NCBI GenBank assembly: GCA_018714245.1
Contig: DVNQ01000125.1
Location: forward strand, 1-46,272
Direction: 5' to 3'
Length of the DNA: 46,272 bases
Origin: Candidatus Avilachnospira avicola
Lineage (GTDB): Bacteria; Bacillota; Clostridia; Lachnospirales; Lachnospiraceae
Below the pieces are notes generated by a model. That model searched no databases. It had not been told where the DNA came from and saw only the letters and a list, made by a program, of their open reading frames with translations. This document shows positions 7,243 through 15,195 of the stretch, piece after piece (position 1 is the first letter of the stretch; every line of letters begins with the position of its first letter). A program made the translations under genes and the position numbers.

Positions 7243-8475
7243 TCAGTCCATCATAACATAAGCGCCATTTTCGATCCTTACGGCTCTGGGCTCCTTATTG
7301 GGCTCTCCGTCCTCGGAGAAGCTGATGCCTGCTCCTGTAAGTCCGTCATAGCTTACATTTACCATCTCTGCACATACGGCGTCACAGAGATCAGATACGC
7401 TCATATCGGGAGTTACGCCTGCTGCCTCCATAGCCTGCTTGAGCACATATACACAGTCATATGCATCTGCTGCGAACTGGTTGGGGGTCTCGCCGAACTT
7501 CTCCTCATACTTTGTAACGAAGCTTACGGTCTTGTCGTCGGTTGCATCTGCTGCAAACGGAGTAAGGAGCATAAGTCCCTCTGCAAGGCTTACATCAAAG
7601 TCAGGAAGGGTAAGTATGCCGTCCATGCCGTCACATCCGAAGAACATGGGCTCATATCCCATCTCATTTGCCTGACGGAGCACAAGAGATGCCTCAGTAT
7701 AATAGAAGGGAAGGAATACCAGCTCAGCACCTGCATCCTGGATGATCTGGAGCTGAGTCCTGAAGTCAGTATTGCTCTCAGAGGTAAATGCCTCTGCAGC
7801 CACGATCTCAAGTCCCTGGTTGGCTGCCTCTGCAGCAAAGTTCTCGTAGATACCGCTGGAATATGTATCGGAGCTGTCATAGATAACACCGATCTTGGTA
7901 GCCAGCTCATGGGTCGCTATGAACTCTGCTGACTTGGTTCCCTGAGCAGGGTCAGAGAAGCACATACGCCATACATTGGCAGGTGCCGTGATGTCTGCGG
8001 TGGTTCCGGACGGTGTGATCTGGAACATGTTGTCTGCTTCTGTCTCTGCTATAACAGCCATGCAGGATCCGGATGTGGTGGTTCCGATGAGCATCTGCAT
8101 GCCCTGATCCTTAAGTGCATTATATGCGTTTACTGCAGTCTCGGTACCGGCCTCATCATCCTCGAAGATCCAGTTTACCTGGTATCCGTTGATACCTCCG
8201 GCCTCATTGACCTCATCTACTGCGATCTGTGCACCGTTCATAACGGCGGTGCCATAGATGGCAGTGCTTCCGGTGATAGGGCCAAGACCTCCGAATGTCC
8301 AGACTGCTCCCTCCGAAGCCTCTGCTTCTTCAGCCTCAGCCTCTGTCTCAGCGGCCTCTGCCTCCTCAGCTGCGGCTTCGGTGGCTGCCGTGGTCGTCTC
8401 CTCTGCAGATCCTCCGCAGGCTGCAAGCATCATGCTGGCAACTACGGCTGCTGCTGCGATCCTCCATTTTTTCAT
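7243..8475 (-). CDS. livJ: Branched-chain amino acid ABC transporter substrate-binding lipoprotein
   Basis: A 410-residue extracellular lipoprotein that delivers substrate to LivHM-GF. A lipoprotein signal peptide (MKKWRIAAAAVVAS then LAAC) ends at Cys20. It is followed by a linker of roughly 35 residues of Ala, Glu and Thr, then a Peripla_BP_6 fold starting near WTFGGLGPITGS. Conserved family features are VNEAGGINGYQ, TTSGSCMAVI (ligand-binding Ser/Thr loop), and the C-terminal YDCVYVLKQAM and FSEDGEPNK. It is the first gene of the operon, from a consensus promoter at 8519-8547, with AGGAGG 7 bases before ATG 8475. The exact ligand is not certain; Leu/Ile/Val is the family default. Confidence 0.93.
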   Translation of the reverse strand: MKKWRIAAAAVVASMMLAACGGSAEETTTAATEAAAEEAEAAETEAEAEEAEASEGAVWTFGGLGPITGSTAIYGTAVMNGAQIAVDEVNEAGGINGYQVNWIFEDDEAGTETAVNAYNALKDQGMQMLIGTTTSGSCMAVIAETEADNMFQITPSGTTADITAPANVWRMCFSDPAQGTKSAEFIATHELATKIGVIYDSSDTYSSGIYENFAAEAANQGLEIVAAEAFTSESNTDFRTQLQIIQDAGAELVFLPFYYTEASLVLRQANEMGYEPMFFGCDGMDGILTLPDFDVSLAEGLMLLTPFAADATDDKTVSFVTKYEEKFGETPNQFAADAYDCVYVLKQAMEAAGVTPDMSVSDLCDAVCAEMVNVSYDGLTGAGISFSEDGEPNKEPRAVRIENGAYVMMD

Positions 8476-8518
8476 AATCTTTCCTCCTCAAGCTTACTTT
8501 GAAAATGATATGTGTCAG

Positions 8519-8547
8519 ATTATATTTTTTCATGATTTGGCTGTCAA
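8519..8547 (-). promoter_or_regulatory. Consensus sigma-A promoter of the liv operon
   Basis: On the minus strand TTGACA (8542-8547) and TATAAT (8519-8524) are exactly 17 bases apart, a perfect match to the housekeeping consensus, suggesting strong expression of livJ. Confidence 0.9.
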
Positions 8548-8567
8548 TTCTTTCAAAGGCATATATC

Positions 8568-8591
8568 AAAAAAGAGAGCCTTTTGGCTCTC
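8568..8591 (-). terminator. Intrinsic terminator after gpsA
   Basis: GAGAGCC (8585-8591 region read on the minus strand) pairs with GGCTCTC across a 4-base loop, followed by six T. It ends the der-plsY-gpsA transcript and lies just upstream of the liv promoter. Confidence 0.88.
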
Positions 8592-8610
8592 TTTATAACT
8601 TATGGTTATA

Positions 8611-9618
8611 TTAGTCCCACTTTATCTCCGCGTGTTCGACTCTTCTTTCCCTGCACATGAGGTCGCTGACTGCCTCCTGTGCCGGTTTTCCTTCAAATAA
8701 TATCCGGTTCACCTCTTCAATAATGGGCATGCTGACATTGTACTTTTCTGCAAGCTGGAGTCCCGCCTTTGCGCTGTAGACTCCTTCAACCACCATCCTG
8801 ACCTCATCCATGGCCTGCTTTACGGTATACCCCTTGCCGATCAGTACTCCCGCTCTCCGGTTGCGGCTGTGTTTGGATCCGCAGGTGACCATCAGATCCC
8901 CAAGCCCAGTAAGTCCGAAGAAGGTCTGAGGGTCACAGTCCATGGCCTTTCCAAGCCTGCTCATCTCTGCAATGCCCCTGGTGATGAGCGCCGCAAGAGC
9001 ATTGTCACCGTATCCAAGGCCATCCGACATGCCGGCTGCAAGAGCGATCACGTTTTTAAGGGAACCGCCTATCTCCATGCCCTTGATATCGGATGAAGTA
9101 TAGACACGGAAGGCAGGACTCATAAATACATTCTGTATGTACTCAGCCGTTTCCCGATCCGGTGCCCCCACGACTACTGCCGTAGGAAGGCCTCTGCTCA
9201 CCTCCTCCGCATGGGAAGGGCCGGAAAGCACGCATACCTTGGCCTGGGAGATCTCCTCAGATGTTATGTCTGTCTGAGTCTTAAGGCTTCCTTCCTCTAT
9301 GCCCTTTGCCACGTTTATGATGAGCTGGCCCTGCGGGATAAAGGGACAGAACCTCTTTGCAGTAGATCTTGTAAAGATGGAAGGCACCGACAGGACTATA
9401 AGATCCTTTCCGCTGCAGAGCTCAGCATCATCGGAAGTATAGCTTATGCCTTCCGGAAGCCTGACTCCGGGAAGGTTTTTATGCTCACCGGATGTCTTTA
9501 TCTCCTCTATCTCTTCCTTTATTGCGGACCAGAGTGTCACCTCATGCCCCATCTTCCTGAGATGGATGCTGAGCGCAGTGCCCCAGGTCCCGGATCCTGC
9601 TATGCCGATCTTTGCCAT
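8611..9618 (-). CDS. gpsA: Glycerol-3-phosphate dehydrogenase [NAD(P)+]
   Basis: A 335-residue cytoplasmic enzyme that reduces dihydroxyacetone phosphate to sn-glycerol 3-phosphate, the backbone for phospholipids. The Rossmann nucleotide-binding motif is GSGTWGTALS at residues 7-16. Further family motifs are NVAKGIE, LSGPSHAEEVSRGLPTAVVV, the catalytic-lysine region GGSLKNVIALAAGMSDGLGYGDN, and TCGSKHSRNRRAG. Its ATG overlaps the TGA of plsY by one base (TGATG), with GGAGG inside the plsY end. The pairing with plsY places production and acylation of glycerol 3-phosphate in one operon. Confidence 0.96.
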   Translation of the reverse strand: MAKIGIAGSGTWGTALSIHLRKMGHEVTLWSAIKEEIEEIKTSGEHKNLPGVRLPEGISYTSDDAELCSGKDLIVLSVPSIFTRSTAKRFCPFIPQGQLIINVAKGIEEGSLKTQTDITSEEISQAKVCVLSGPSHAEEVSRGLPTAVVVGAPDRETAEYIQNVFMSPAFRVYTSSDIKGMEIGGSLKNVIALAAGMSDGLGYGDNALAALITRGIAEMSRLGKAMDCDPQTFFGLTGLGDLMVTCGSKHSRNRRAGVLIGKGYTVKQAMDEVRMVVEGVYSAKAGLQLAEKYNVSMPIIEEVNRILFEGKPAQEAVSDLMCRERRVEHAEIKWD

Positions 9619-10280
9619 CAGCGCTTACCTCCTCCGAAGGAAAGTTTATTTTCATTTCCTCTGATAAGTCTTATGATATTTGAGCGGTGCTGAAATACTA
9701 TCATCGCAGAAACAACAAATACCAGTATATAAAACTCCGTATGGAATGCAGGCGAAAGAGGCTCATTACCGCCCCAGCCCATCCTGTGTCCCCGGGAGAC
9801 CAGAAGGATGTTCACCGCAAAATAGGTGACTGAAACCAGAAGAGATCCAACGGATACGAATCTGGTCAGCAGAGTGCCTCCGAAAAATGCTATCGCACAG
9901 CTTATAAGAAGTATCGGATCAGAGTAAATGATCATGGCACCGGTACAGGCCACACCCTTCCCACCGTGAAATCCAAGGCTTATCGGAAAATTGTGCCCTA
10001 TAACCGCTCCAAAGCCTGTATATACAGTAAGAAGATACCTCATATCCAGAGCGTCACGGAACATAAAGGAGGTGATAAAAAGCGGAATAAGAGTCTTCGT
10101 AAAGTCTCCAAGGAGTGTCAGAAGGCCGGCCTTCGGGCCAAGATTCCTGAGCACATTTGTGGTGCCCACATTTCCGCTTCCCTTTTTGGTGATGTCAACT
10201 CCGTATATCTTCCCAAGCAGATATCCCGTGGGAAAATTACCAAAGGCATATCCTATCAAAAAGCATATGACCCTCTCCAT
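9618..10280 (-). CDS. plsY: Glycerol-3-phosphate acyltransferase PlsY
   Basis: A 220-residue integral membrane enzyme that transfers an acyl group from acyl phosphate to glycerol 3-phosphate, the first step of phosphatidic acid synthesis. All three family motifs are visible: KKGSGNVGTTNVLRNLG, the glycine-rich GHNFPISLGFHGGKGVA, and QHRSNIIRLIRG near the C-terminus. About five hydrophobic segments are present. The ATG at 10280 directly abuts the TAA of der, and the gene overlaps gpsA by one base. Confidence 0.95.
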   Translation of the reverse strand: MERVICFLIGYAFGNFPTGYLLGKIYGVDITKKGSGNVGTTNVLRNLGPKAGLLTLLGDFTKTLIPLFITSFMFRDALDMRYLLTVYTGFGAVIGHNFPISLGFHGGKGVACTGAMIIYSDPILLISCAIAFFGGTLLTRFVSVGSLLVSVTYFAVNILLVSRGHRMGWGGNEPLSPAFHTEFYILVFVVSAMIVFQHRSNIIRLIRGNENKLSFGGGKR

Positions 10281-11612
10281 TTAAGCATCCTTGTCCTTTC
10301 TTTCCCTTATGATAAGCTTTATGGGCGTGCCGGTAAATGAAAAGGCATCCCTGATCCTGTTCTCTATGTACCTCTGATAGGAAAAATGGAACAGCTCCCT
10401 GTCATTGACGAATATGACAAATGTGGGAGGCTCAATACTTACCTGGGTGACATAGTAGATCCTGAGTCTCTTTCCCTTGTCTGAAGGAGGCTGCTTAAGG
10501 GCACATGCCTCGGTAATGATCTCATTGAGAACGCCTGTCTGTACTCTGAGGGTCTGGGACTGCCTTACCTTGTCTATCTCAGTAAACAGATTCTGAAGCC
10601 TCTGTCCGGTGACCGCAGAGATAAAGAGTATGTCCGCATAAGGCATGAAGGAAAATTTCTGCCTCAGCTCCTCCGTAAATCTGTATATGGTCTTATCGTT
10701 CTTATCAGGAACTATATCCCATTTATTGACCGCTATGATGACGCCCTTTCCTCTCTCATGGGCTATGCCGGCGATCTTGGTATCCTGCTCAGTCACTCCC
10801 TGGCTGGCATCGATCACCACCACCGCTATGTTGCAGCGGTCTATGGCTGCCACTGTCCTGATGATGGAGTACCGCTCTATATCTTCCTTGATCTTGGACT
10901 TTCTCCTGAGCCCCGCCGTGTCTATGAAGACATATTCCTCTCCATTGTGGACGACTGCAGCATCCACCGCATCCCTTGTAGTCCCGGCTATGTCAGAAAC
11001 GATCATGCGGTTCTGCCCTAAAAGCCTGTTGATGATGGAGGATTTTCCCACATTCGGCCTTCCAACTATGGCGATCCTGGGCCTGTCGTCCTCTTCTTCC
11101 ATGGAACTTGAATCCGGAAGCTTCTCAACTATCTCATCCAGGAGCTCTCCAAGTCCCAGCTTGCCCTGGGCGGATACTGCTATGGGATCTCCCAGTCCCA
11201 GATTGAAGAACTCATAGACATCGTTCTGCTGCTTCTGGAAATTGTCCACCTTATTTACGCAGAGTATAAGAGGCTTTTTGCTCTTTCTGAGCATGTTTGC
11301 CACATGATAATCCGCATCAGTCACCCCGTCTCTTACATCCGTAAGGAAGACTATCACATCAGCGGTATCTATGGCTATCTCAGCCTGCTCCCTCATCTGA
11401 CGAAGTATCACGTCATTTGAGTCCGGCTCTATGCCTCCTGTATCTATAAGTGTAAAGAAACGTCCCTCCCAGTCACATTCCGCATATATCCTGTCCCTGG
11501 TCACTCCGGGGGTATCCTCCACTATGCTCAGTTTCGTACCTGAAAGCGCATTGAAAAGCGTGGACTTGCCGACATTTGGACGGCCGACCACGGCTACTAT
11601 GGGTCTGCTCAT
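10281..11612 (-). CDS. der: Ribosome biogenesis GTPase Der (EngA)
   Basis: A 443-residue protein with two tandem GTPase domains and a C-terminal KH-like domain; it acts in late assembly of the 50S ribosomal subunit. The two P-loops are GRPNVGKSTLFNAL near residue 8 and GRPNVGKSSIINRLLG near residue 180; each domain also has DT(A/P)G-type G3 and NK(V/W)D G4 motifs. The start at 11612 (MSRPIVAVVG) is preferred over an in-frame ATG at 11672 because homology starts there; the ribosome binding site is weak (GAGAGGT). First gene of der-plsY-gpsA, divergent from prs. Confidence 0.95.
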   Translation of the reverse strand: MSRPIVAVVGRPNVGKSTLFNALSGTKLSIVEDTPGVTRDRIYAECDWEGRFFTLIDTGGIEPDSNDVILRQMREQAEIAIDTADVIVFLTDVRDGVTDADYHVANMLRKSKKPLILCVNKVDNFQKQQNDVYEFFNLGLGDPIAVSAQGKLGLGELLDEIVEKLPDSSSMEEEDDRPRIAIVGRPNVGKSSIINRLLGQNRMIVSDIAGTTRDAVDAAVVHNGEEYVFIDTAGLRRKSKIKEDIERYSIIRTVAAIDRCNIAVVVIDASQGVTEQDTKIAGIAHERGKGVIIAVNKWDIVPDKNDKTIYRFTEELRQKFSFMPYADILFISAVTGQRLQNLFTEIDKVRQSQTLRVQTGVLNEIITEACALKQPPSDKGKRLRIYYVTQVSIEPPTFVIFVNDRELFHFSYQRYIENRIRDAFSFTGTPIKLIIRERKDKDA

Positions 11613-11695
11613 ATATACCTCTCTTATCTTACTGTTATTAGAAGTATATAACATGACCGGGGCTTTTTCCACTTTAAATTTTCTCTGAAAAAAAG

Positions 11696-11724
11696 TTGAG
11701 AGATATTTACCTATTTGTTACAAT
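11696..11724 (+). promoter_or_regulatory. Promoter of prs
   Basis: TTGAGA (11696-11701) and TACAAT (11719-11724) are 17 bases apart, each one mismatch from consensus. The start codon is 50 bases downstream. Confidence 0.8.
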
Positions 11725-11773
11725 AAGCGTAAAGAGAACTGATCTGCCTGATCTCTTTAGAAAGGATCCCTTC

Positions 11774-12991
11774 ATGCCTAATACAAATAAGTATATTATA
11801 GAGGACATCCCGATAGCTCCTCTTAAGATTGCTGCGCACATAAGCGCACGGCCTCTTGCGGAAGAGGTCGATCGTCATCTGGTCTCTTTTCGTAAAAATG
11901 ATTATGAGATACTTAAGCAGACCTATAAGGAGAGCCTTCTCCTTAAAGGTTTCGCTCCGGATACCTTCCTTCTCAAGCTGGACTGTCCAAGATTCGGTTC
12001 CGGAGAGGGAAAGGGCATCATATACGAATCCACCAGAGGTGTGGATGAATTCGTAATCTGTGATATCACAAACTATTCCAATACATATACGGTAAACGGC
12101 TTCGTAAACCATATGTCCCCTGATGACAATTATCAGGATATGAAGCGTATCATAGGCGCATCCGTTGCCAGATGCCACAGGGTCAATGTCATAATGCCCT
12201 TCCTCTATTCATCCAGACAGCACAAGCGCACCAAGAGGGAGTCCCTGGACTGTGCAATGGCTCTTATGGAGCTGGTAAATATGGGAGTGAAGAACATCAT
12301 AACCTTCGATGCCCATGATCCCCGTGTTCAGAACGCCATACCCCTTTCCGGATTCGACAATATCATGCCTACATATTCATTTGTAAAGGCACTGCTCAAG
12401 TTCGATCCCAACATACGCATAGACAGGGACAATTTCATGGTCATATCCCCCGATGAAGGTGCCATGAACAGAGCCGTATACCTTGCCAACAACCTGGGTG
12501 TGGACATGGGTATGTTCTATAAGCGGCGGGACTATTCAAAGGTCATAAACGGACGTAATCCCATAGTAGCCCATGAGTTCCTCGGCTCCTCAGTAGAAGG
12601 AAAGACAGTCCTTGTGGTGGATGACATGATATCCTCAGGAGACTCCATGCTGGATACTGCAAGGGAGCTCAAGGACAAAAAGGCCAAGAGAGTCATCGTA
12701 TGCTGCACCTTCGGCCTCTTCACCTCAGGCTTTGACAAATTCGACGACTACTACGAGAAAGGCTATATAGACTGTGTAGTGACCACAAACCTCAACTACA
12801 GGCCTGCAGAGATATATCAGAAGCCCTGGTATTATGAGGCTGACATGAGCAAGTATCTCGCTTCGATCATAAACTCCTTCAACTATGACATAAGCCTGAA
12901 GCATGCAGTCCAGTCCACAAAGAAGATCCAGAATCTCCTCAAAGGACACAGGAGCGACGGCTACGAGTATGAAGGAAGCCTGTTCGGCTAA
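11774..12991 (+). CDS. prs: Ribose-phosphate pyrophosphokinase (long form)
   Basis: PRPP synthetase makes phosphoribosyl pyrophosphate from ribose 5-phosphate and ATP for nucleotide, His and Trp synthesis. The 405-residue protein shows the PRPP-binding loop VLVVDDMISSGDSMLDT, the catalytic flexible-loop residues MFYKRRDYSK, and the His-rich region SSRQHKRTKRESLDCA. It is about 90 residues longer than the usual 310-320, with extra sequence at both ends (for example an N-terminal segment before the Rossmann-like core). The start at 11774 is chosen from AAAGGA 7 bases before it; the frame stays open to 11696, which is inside the promoter. A single-gene unit closed by the hairpin at 13021-13098. 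Confidence 0.92.
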   Translation: MPNTNKYIIEDIPIAPLKIAAHISARPLAEEVDRHLVSFRKNDYEILKQTYKESLLLKGFAPDTFLLKLDCPRFGSGEGKGIIYESTRGVDEFVICDITNYSNTYTVNGFVNHMSPDDNYQDMKRIIGASVARCHRVNVIMPFLYSSRQHKRTKRESLDCAMALMELVNMGVKNIITFDAHDPRVQNAIPLSGFDNIMPTYSFVKALLKFDPNIRIDRDNFMVISPDEGAMNRAVYLANNLGVDMGMFYKRRDYSKVINGRNPIVAHEFLGSSVEGKTVLVVDDMISSGDSMLDTARELKDKKAKRVIVCCTFGLFTSGFDKFDDYYEKGYIDCVVTTNLNYRPAEIYQKPWYYEADMSKYLASIINSFNYDISLKHAVQSTKKIQNLLKGHRSDGYEYEGSLFG

Positions 12992-13020
12992 ACTGTTAAA
13001 CAAGCTACATTAAGACATAA

Positions 13021-13098
13021 TAAGGCTCCGGCCGTATATGATCGGGTGTCTGCTGCCTCTTTGAGGCAAAGGGCCCGATGTATACGGCCGGAGCCTTA
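13021..13098 (+). terminator. Structured hairpin element, copy B (between prs and thrS; conserved core)
   Basis: The outer stem is a perfect 18 bp (13021-13038 with 13081-13098). A small TG/G internal loop leads to ATCGGG/CCCGAT (13041-13046 with 13074-13079). Then comes the asymmetric loop TGTCTGCT (13047-13054) facing AAAGGG (13068-13073), and a GCCTC/GAGGC apex with a TTT loop. It matches the element at 3571-3641 at 24 of about 27 core positions, whereas the outer arms differ in sequence but remain paired. A T-rich tract follows on the plus strand, so it can terminate prs; it may also stop thrS from the other side. Confidence 0.8.
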
Positions 13099-13111
13099 AT
13101 TTATCTTATTT

Positions 13112-14890
13112 TTAGTTTGCCTTGTCCGCTATCTCCTTCTTTACCCGGTCCATGAACTCGCTGAGAGCTACTGCACCCTCATCACCCTGCTTCCTGGAAC
13201 GTACGGATACGGTCTTATCATTCATATCCTTTTCACCGACAACGAGCATGTAAGGTACCTTTTCCTTCTGGGCTTCCCTGATCTTCCAGCCAAGCTTCTC
13301 GGAGCGCTTGTCCACCTCGACCCTGATACCCTCAGAATCAAGCTTTGCGGCAACCTCCTGGGCATAATCCATGAATTTGTCGGATACGGGAAGGACTTTG
13401 ACCTGAACAGGAGCGATCCATACCGGAAATGCACCTGCATAGTGCTCGGTAAGTATGCCTATGAACCTCTCTATGGATCCGTAAAGAACCCTGTGGATCA
13501 TGATGGGCCTATGCTTCTCTCCGTCAGCTCCCATGTATTCAAGTTCGAATCGCTGAGGAAGCTGGAAGTCAAGCTGTATCGTTCCGCACTGCCACTCACG
13601 TCCTATGGCATCTATAAGATGGAAATCGATCTTGGGGCCGTAGAAGGCTCCATCTCCTTCATTTATCTTGTATTCCATGCCGGCCTTATCAAGGGCATTT
13701 TTAAGGCCGGACTCTGCCATCTCCCAGTCCTCATCGGATCCCATGGAGTTTTCGGGCCTTGTGGACAGTTCCACAAAATATTTGAAGCCAAACAGTGAGT
13801 ATACCTGATCAATAAGTCTTATGACTCCCAGTATCTCATCAGTTATCTGATCAGGAGTCATGAATATATGAGCATCATCCTGGGTAAAGCAGCGTACCCT
13901 GAAAAGGCCGTGGAGCTGTCCGGATTTCTCATGTCTGTGCACTATGCCAAGCTCTCCAACCCTAAGGGGAAGGTCCCTGTAGGAACGGGGCTCTGACTGA
14001 TATATCAGTACTCCGCCGGGACAGTTCATGGGCTTTACGGCATAGTCCTCATCATCTATCACCGTAGTATACATGTTCTCCTTATAATGATCCCAGTGTC
14101 CTGAGGTCTCCCAGAGCTTTCTGTTAAGGATAATAGGGGTGCTTACCTCCACATATCCGTTCTTGTGATGTATCTGTCTCCAGTAATCAATCAGTGTATT
14201 CTTGACAGTCATGCCGTTGGGAAGGAAGAAGGGAAATCCCGGACCTGCTTCATTGAACATGAAAAGCTTTAATTCCTTGCCGATCTTTCTGTGATCCCTC
14301 TTTCTGGCTTCCTCCATCATGCGGACATATTCTTCAAGAGCCTCCTTATTGTCAAAGGCTGTTCCATAGATACGGGTAAGCATCTTGTTCTTCTCGGATC
14401 CTCTCCAATATGCTCCGGCTATATTCTGGAGCCTGAAGGCCTTTCCGACTGCCCTTGTGCTCTGCAGATGAGGGCCTGCACAAAGATCCGTAAAGTCCCC
14501 CTGTCTGAAGAAGGATATGAGCTCACCCTCGGGAAGATCCTCTATAAGCTCTACCTTATAGGGCTCGTCCTTTTCCTTCATGAGCTTTATTGCATCCTCT
14601 CTGCTGAGGGTAAAATACTCGATCTTAAGATCTTCCTTGATGATCTTTCTCATCTCTGTCTCGATCTTTTCAAAATCGGATTCGGATATGGGCTCCTCAA
14701 AGTCAATATCATAATAGAATCCGTCAGCAATGCTGGGGCCTATGGCAAGCTTTGCGCTGGGATAAAGTCTCTTTATCGCCTGAGCCAGCACATGTGAGCA
14801 GCTGTGACGAAGTGTGCTGAGGTAAAGGGGATCTTCCTTTGTGATCTCCTTTATGCTTCCGTCATGCATGGTGATCTTTACGTTGTCCAT
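13112..14890 (-). CDS. thrS: Threonine--tRNA ligase lacking the TGS domain
   Basis: ThrRS charges tRNA-Thr. The 592-residue protein has the editing domain (HSCSHVLAQAI with His29 and His33, and DLCAGPH), the class II core with the zinc-ligand Cys290 in MNCPGG, motif 2 (RHEKSGQLHGLFRVRCF), motif 3 (HRVLYGSIERFIG), and the anticodon-binding C-terminal domain (GEKDMNDKTVSVRSR). The editing motif is about 44 residues closer to the N-terminus than in E. coli, so the TGS domain is reduced to about 20 residues. ATG at 14890 follows AGGAGG by 6 bases, and no in-frame extension is plausible because the T-box terminator lies upstream. Confidence 0.96.
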   Translation of the reverse strand: MDNVKITMHDGSIKEITKEDPLYLSTLRHSCSHVLAQAIKRLYPSAKLAIGPSIADGFYYDIDFEEPISESDFEKIETEMRKIIKEDLKIEYFTLSREDAIKLMKEKDEPYKVELIEDLPEGELISFFRQGDFTDLCAGPHLQSTRAVGKAFRLQNIAGAYWRGSEKNKMLTRIYGTAFDNKEALEEYVRMMEEARKRDHRKIGKELKLFMFNEAGPGFPFFLPNGMTVKNTLIDYWRQIHHKNGYVEVSTPIILNRKLWETSGHWDHYKENMYTTVIDDEDYAVKPMNCPGGVLIYQSEPRSYRDLPLRVGELGIVHRHEKSGQLHGLFRVRCFTQDDAHIFMTPDQITDEILGVIRLIDQVYSLFGFKYFVELSTRPENSMGSDEDWEMAESGLKNALDKAGMEYKINEGDGAFYGPKIDFHLIDAIGREWQCGTIQLDFQLPQRFELEYMGADGEKHRPIMIHRVLYGSIERFIGILTEHYAGAFPVWIAPVQVKVLPVSDKFMDYAQEVAAKLDSEGIRVEVDKRSEKLGWKIREAQKEKVPYMLVVGEKDMNDKTVSVRSRKQGDEGAVALSEFMDRVKKEIADKAN

Positions 14891-14925
14891 TTTTGTCCTC
14901 CTTATTGTTAGGGGATCCTGGAATT

Positions 14926-15161
14926 AAAAAATCCCCTACTACAGTTTTGTAGTAAGGGACGATATGATCGCGGTTCCACCCTTATTGCGCAGGGCCTGGC
15001 CTGCGCCTCTCATTTTTGATTATAACGGAATCACCGTTCCCGATTAAGGGACGCTCCGAGGTGGTCTTCACTTCCGCTTCCCGTAAGGCGCTTCCAGCCA
15101 TGGCGTCTCTCTCTGTCACGTTTCACGGAGCTACTGTCCTCATCAACGCTTTAAATATACG
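14926..15161 (-). promoter_or_regulatory. T-box riboswitch of thrS (threonine)
   Basis: The 5' leader contains the T-box sequence AAGGGTGGAACCGCG (14969-14983), which pairs with the NCCA end of uncharged tRNA. Stem I features are present: GATGAGGACAGTAG at its base and AGAGAGA further in. The likely specifier is ACC (Thr) within 15060-15065, where two ACC triplets lie in tandem. A terminator hairpin (14932-14959) ending in six T (14926-14931) competes with the antiterminator. Uncharged tRNA-Thr should allow read-through into thrS. Confidence 0.93.
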
Positions 15162-15167
15162 TTACCA

Positions 15168-15195
15168 ATTATAACAGACTGGATGGCGTTGTCAA
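15168..15195 (-). promoter_or_regulatory. Promoter of thrS
   Basis: TTGACA (15190-15195) and TATAAT (15168-15173) are perfect consensus hexamers separated by 16 bases. The promoter sits within the last codons of ysxC, and the -10 overlaps its stop codon. Confidence 0.9.

Noticed and set aside
7225-7932. Plus-strand open frame of 235 codons opposite livJ
   Set aside because: It lies entirely antisense to a well-supported lipoprotein gene, has Cys-rich composition typical of reverse-frame translation, no ribosome binding site and no recognisable domain.
8258-8614. Ala/Ser-rich plus-strand frame of 118 codons
   Set aside because: It is the reverse-strand reading of the LivJ Ala/Glu linker; low complexity explains its openness, and it has no support as a gene.
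3571-13098. CRISPR repeat or insertion sequence for the paired hairpin elements
   Set aside because: There are only two copies 9.4 kb apart, no spacers, no transposase gene and no target-site duplication that I could see.
14926-15161. tRNA-like or rRNA-like structured gene before thrS
   Set aside because: The GGTGGAACC motif, specifier region and terminator identify it as a T-box leader rather than an RNA gene.
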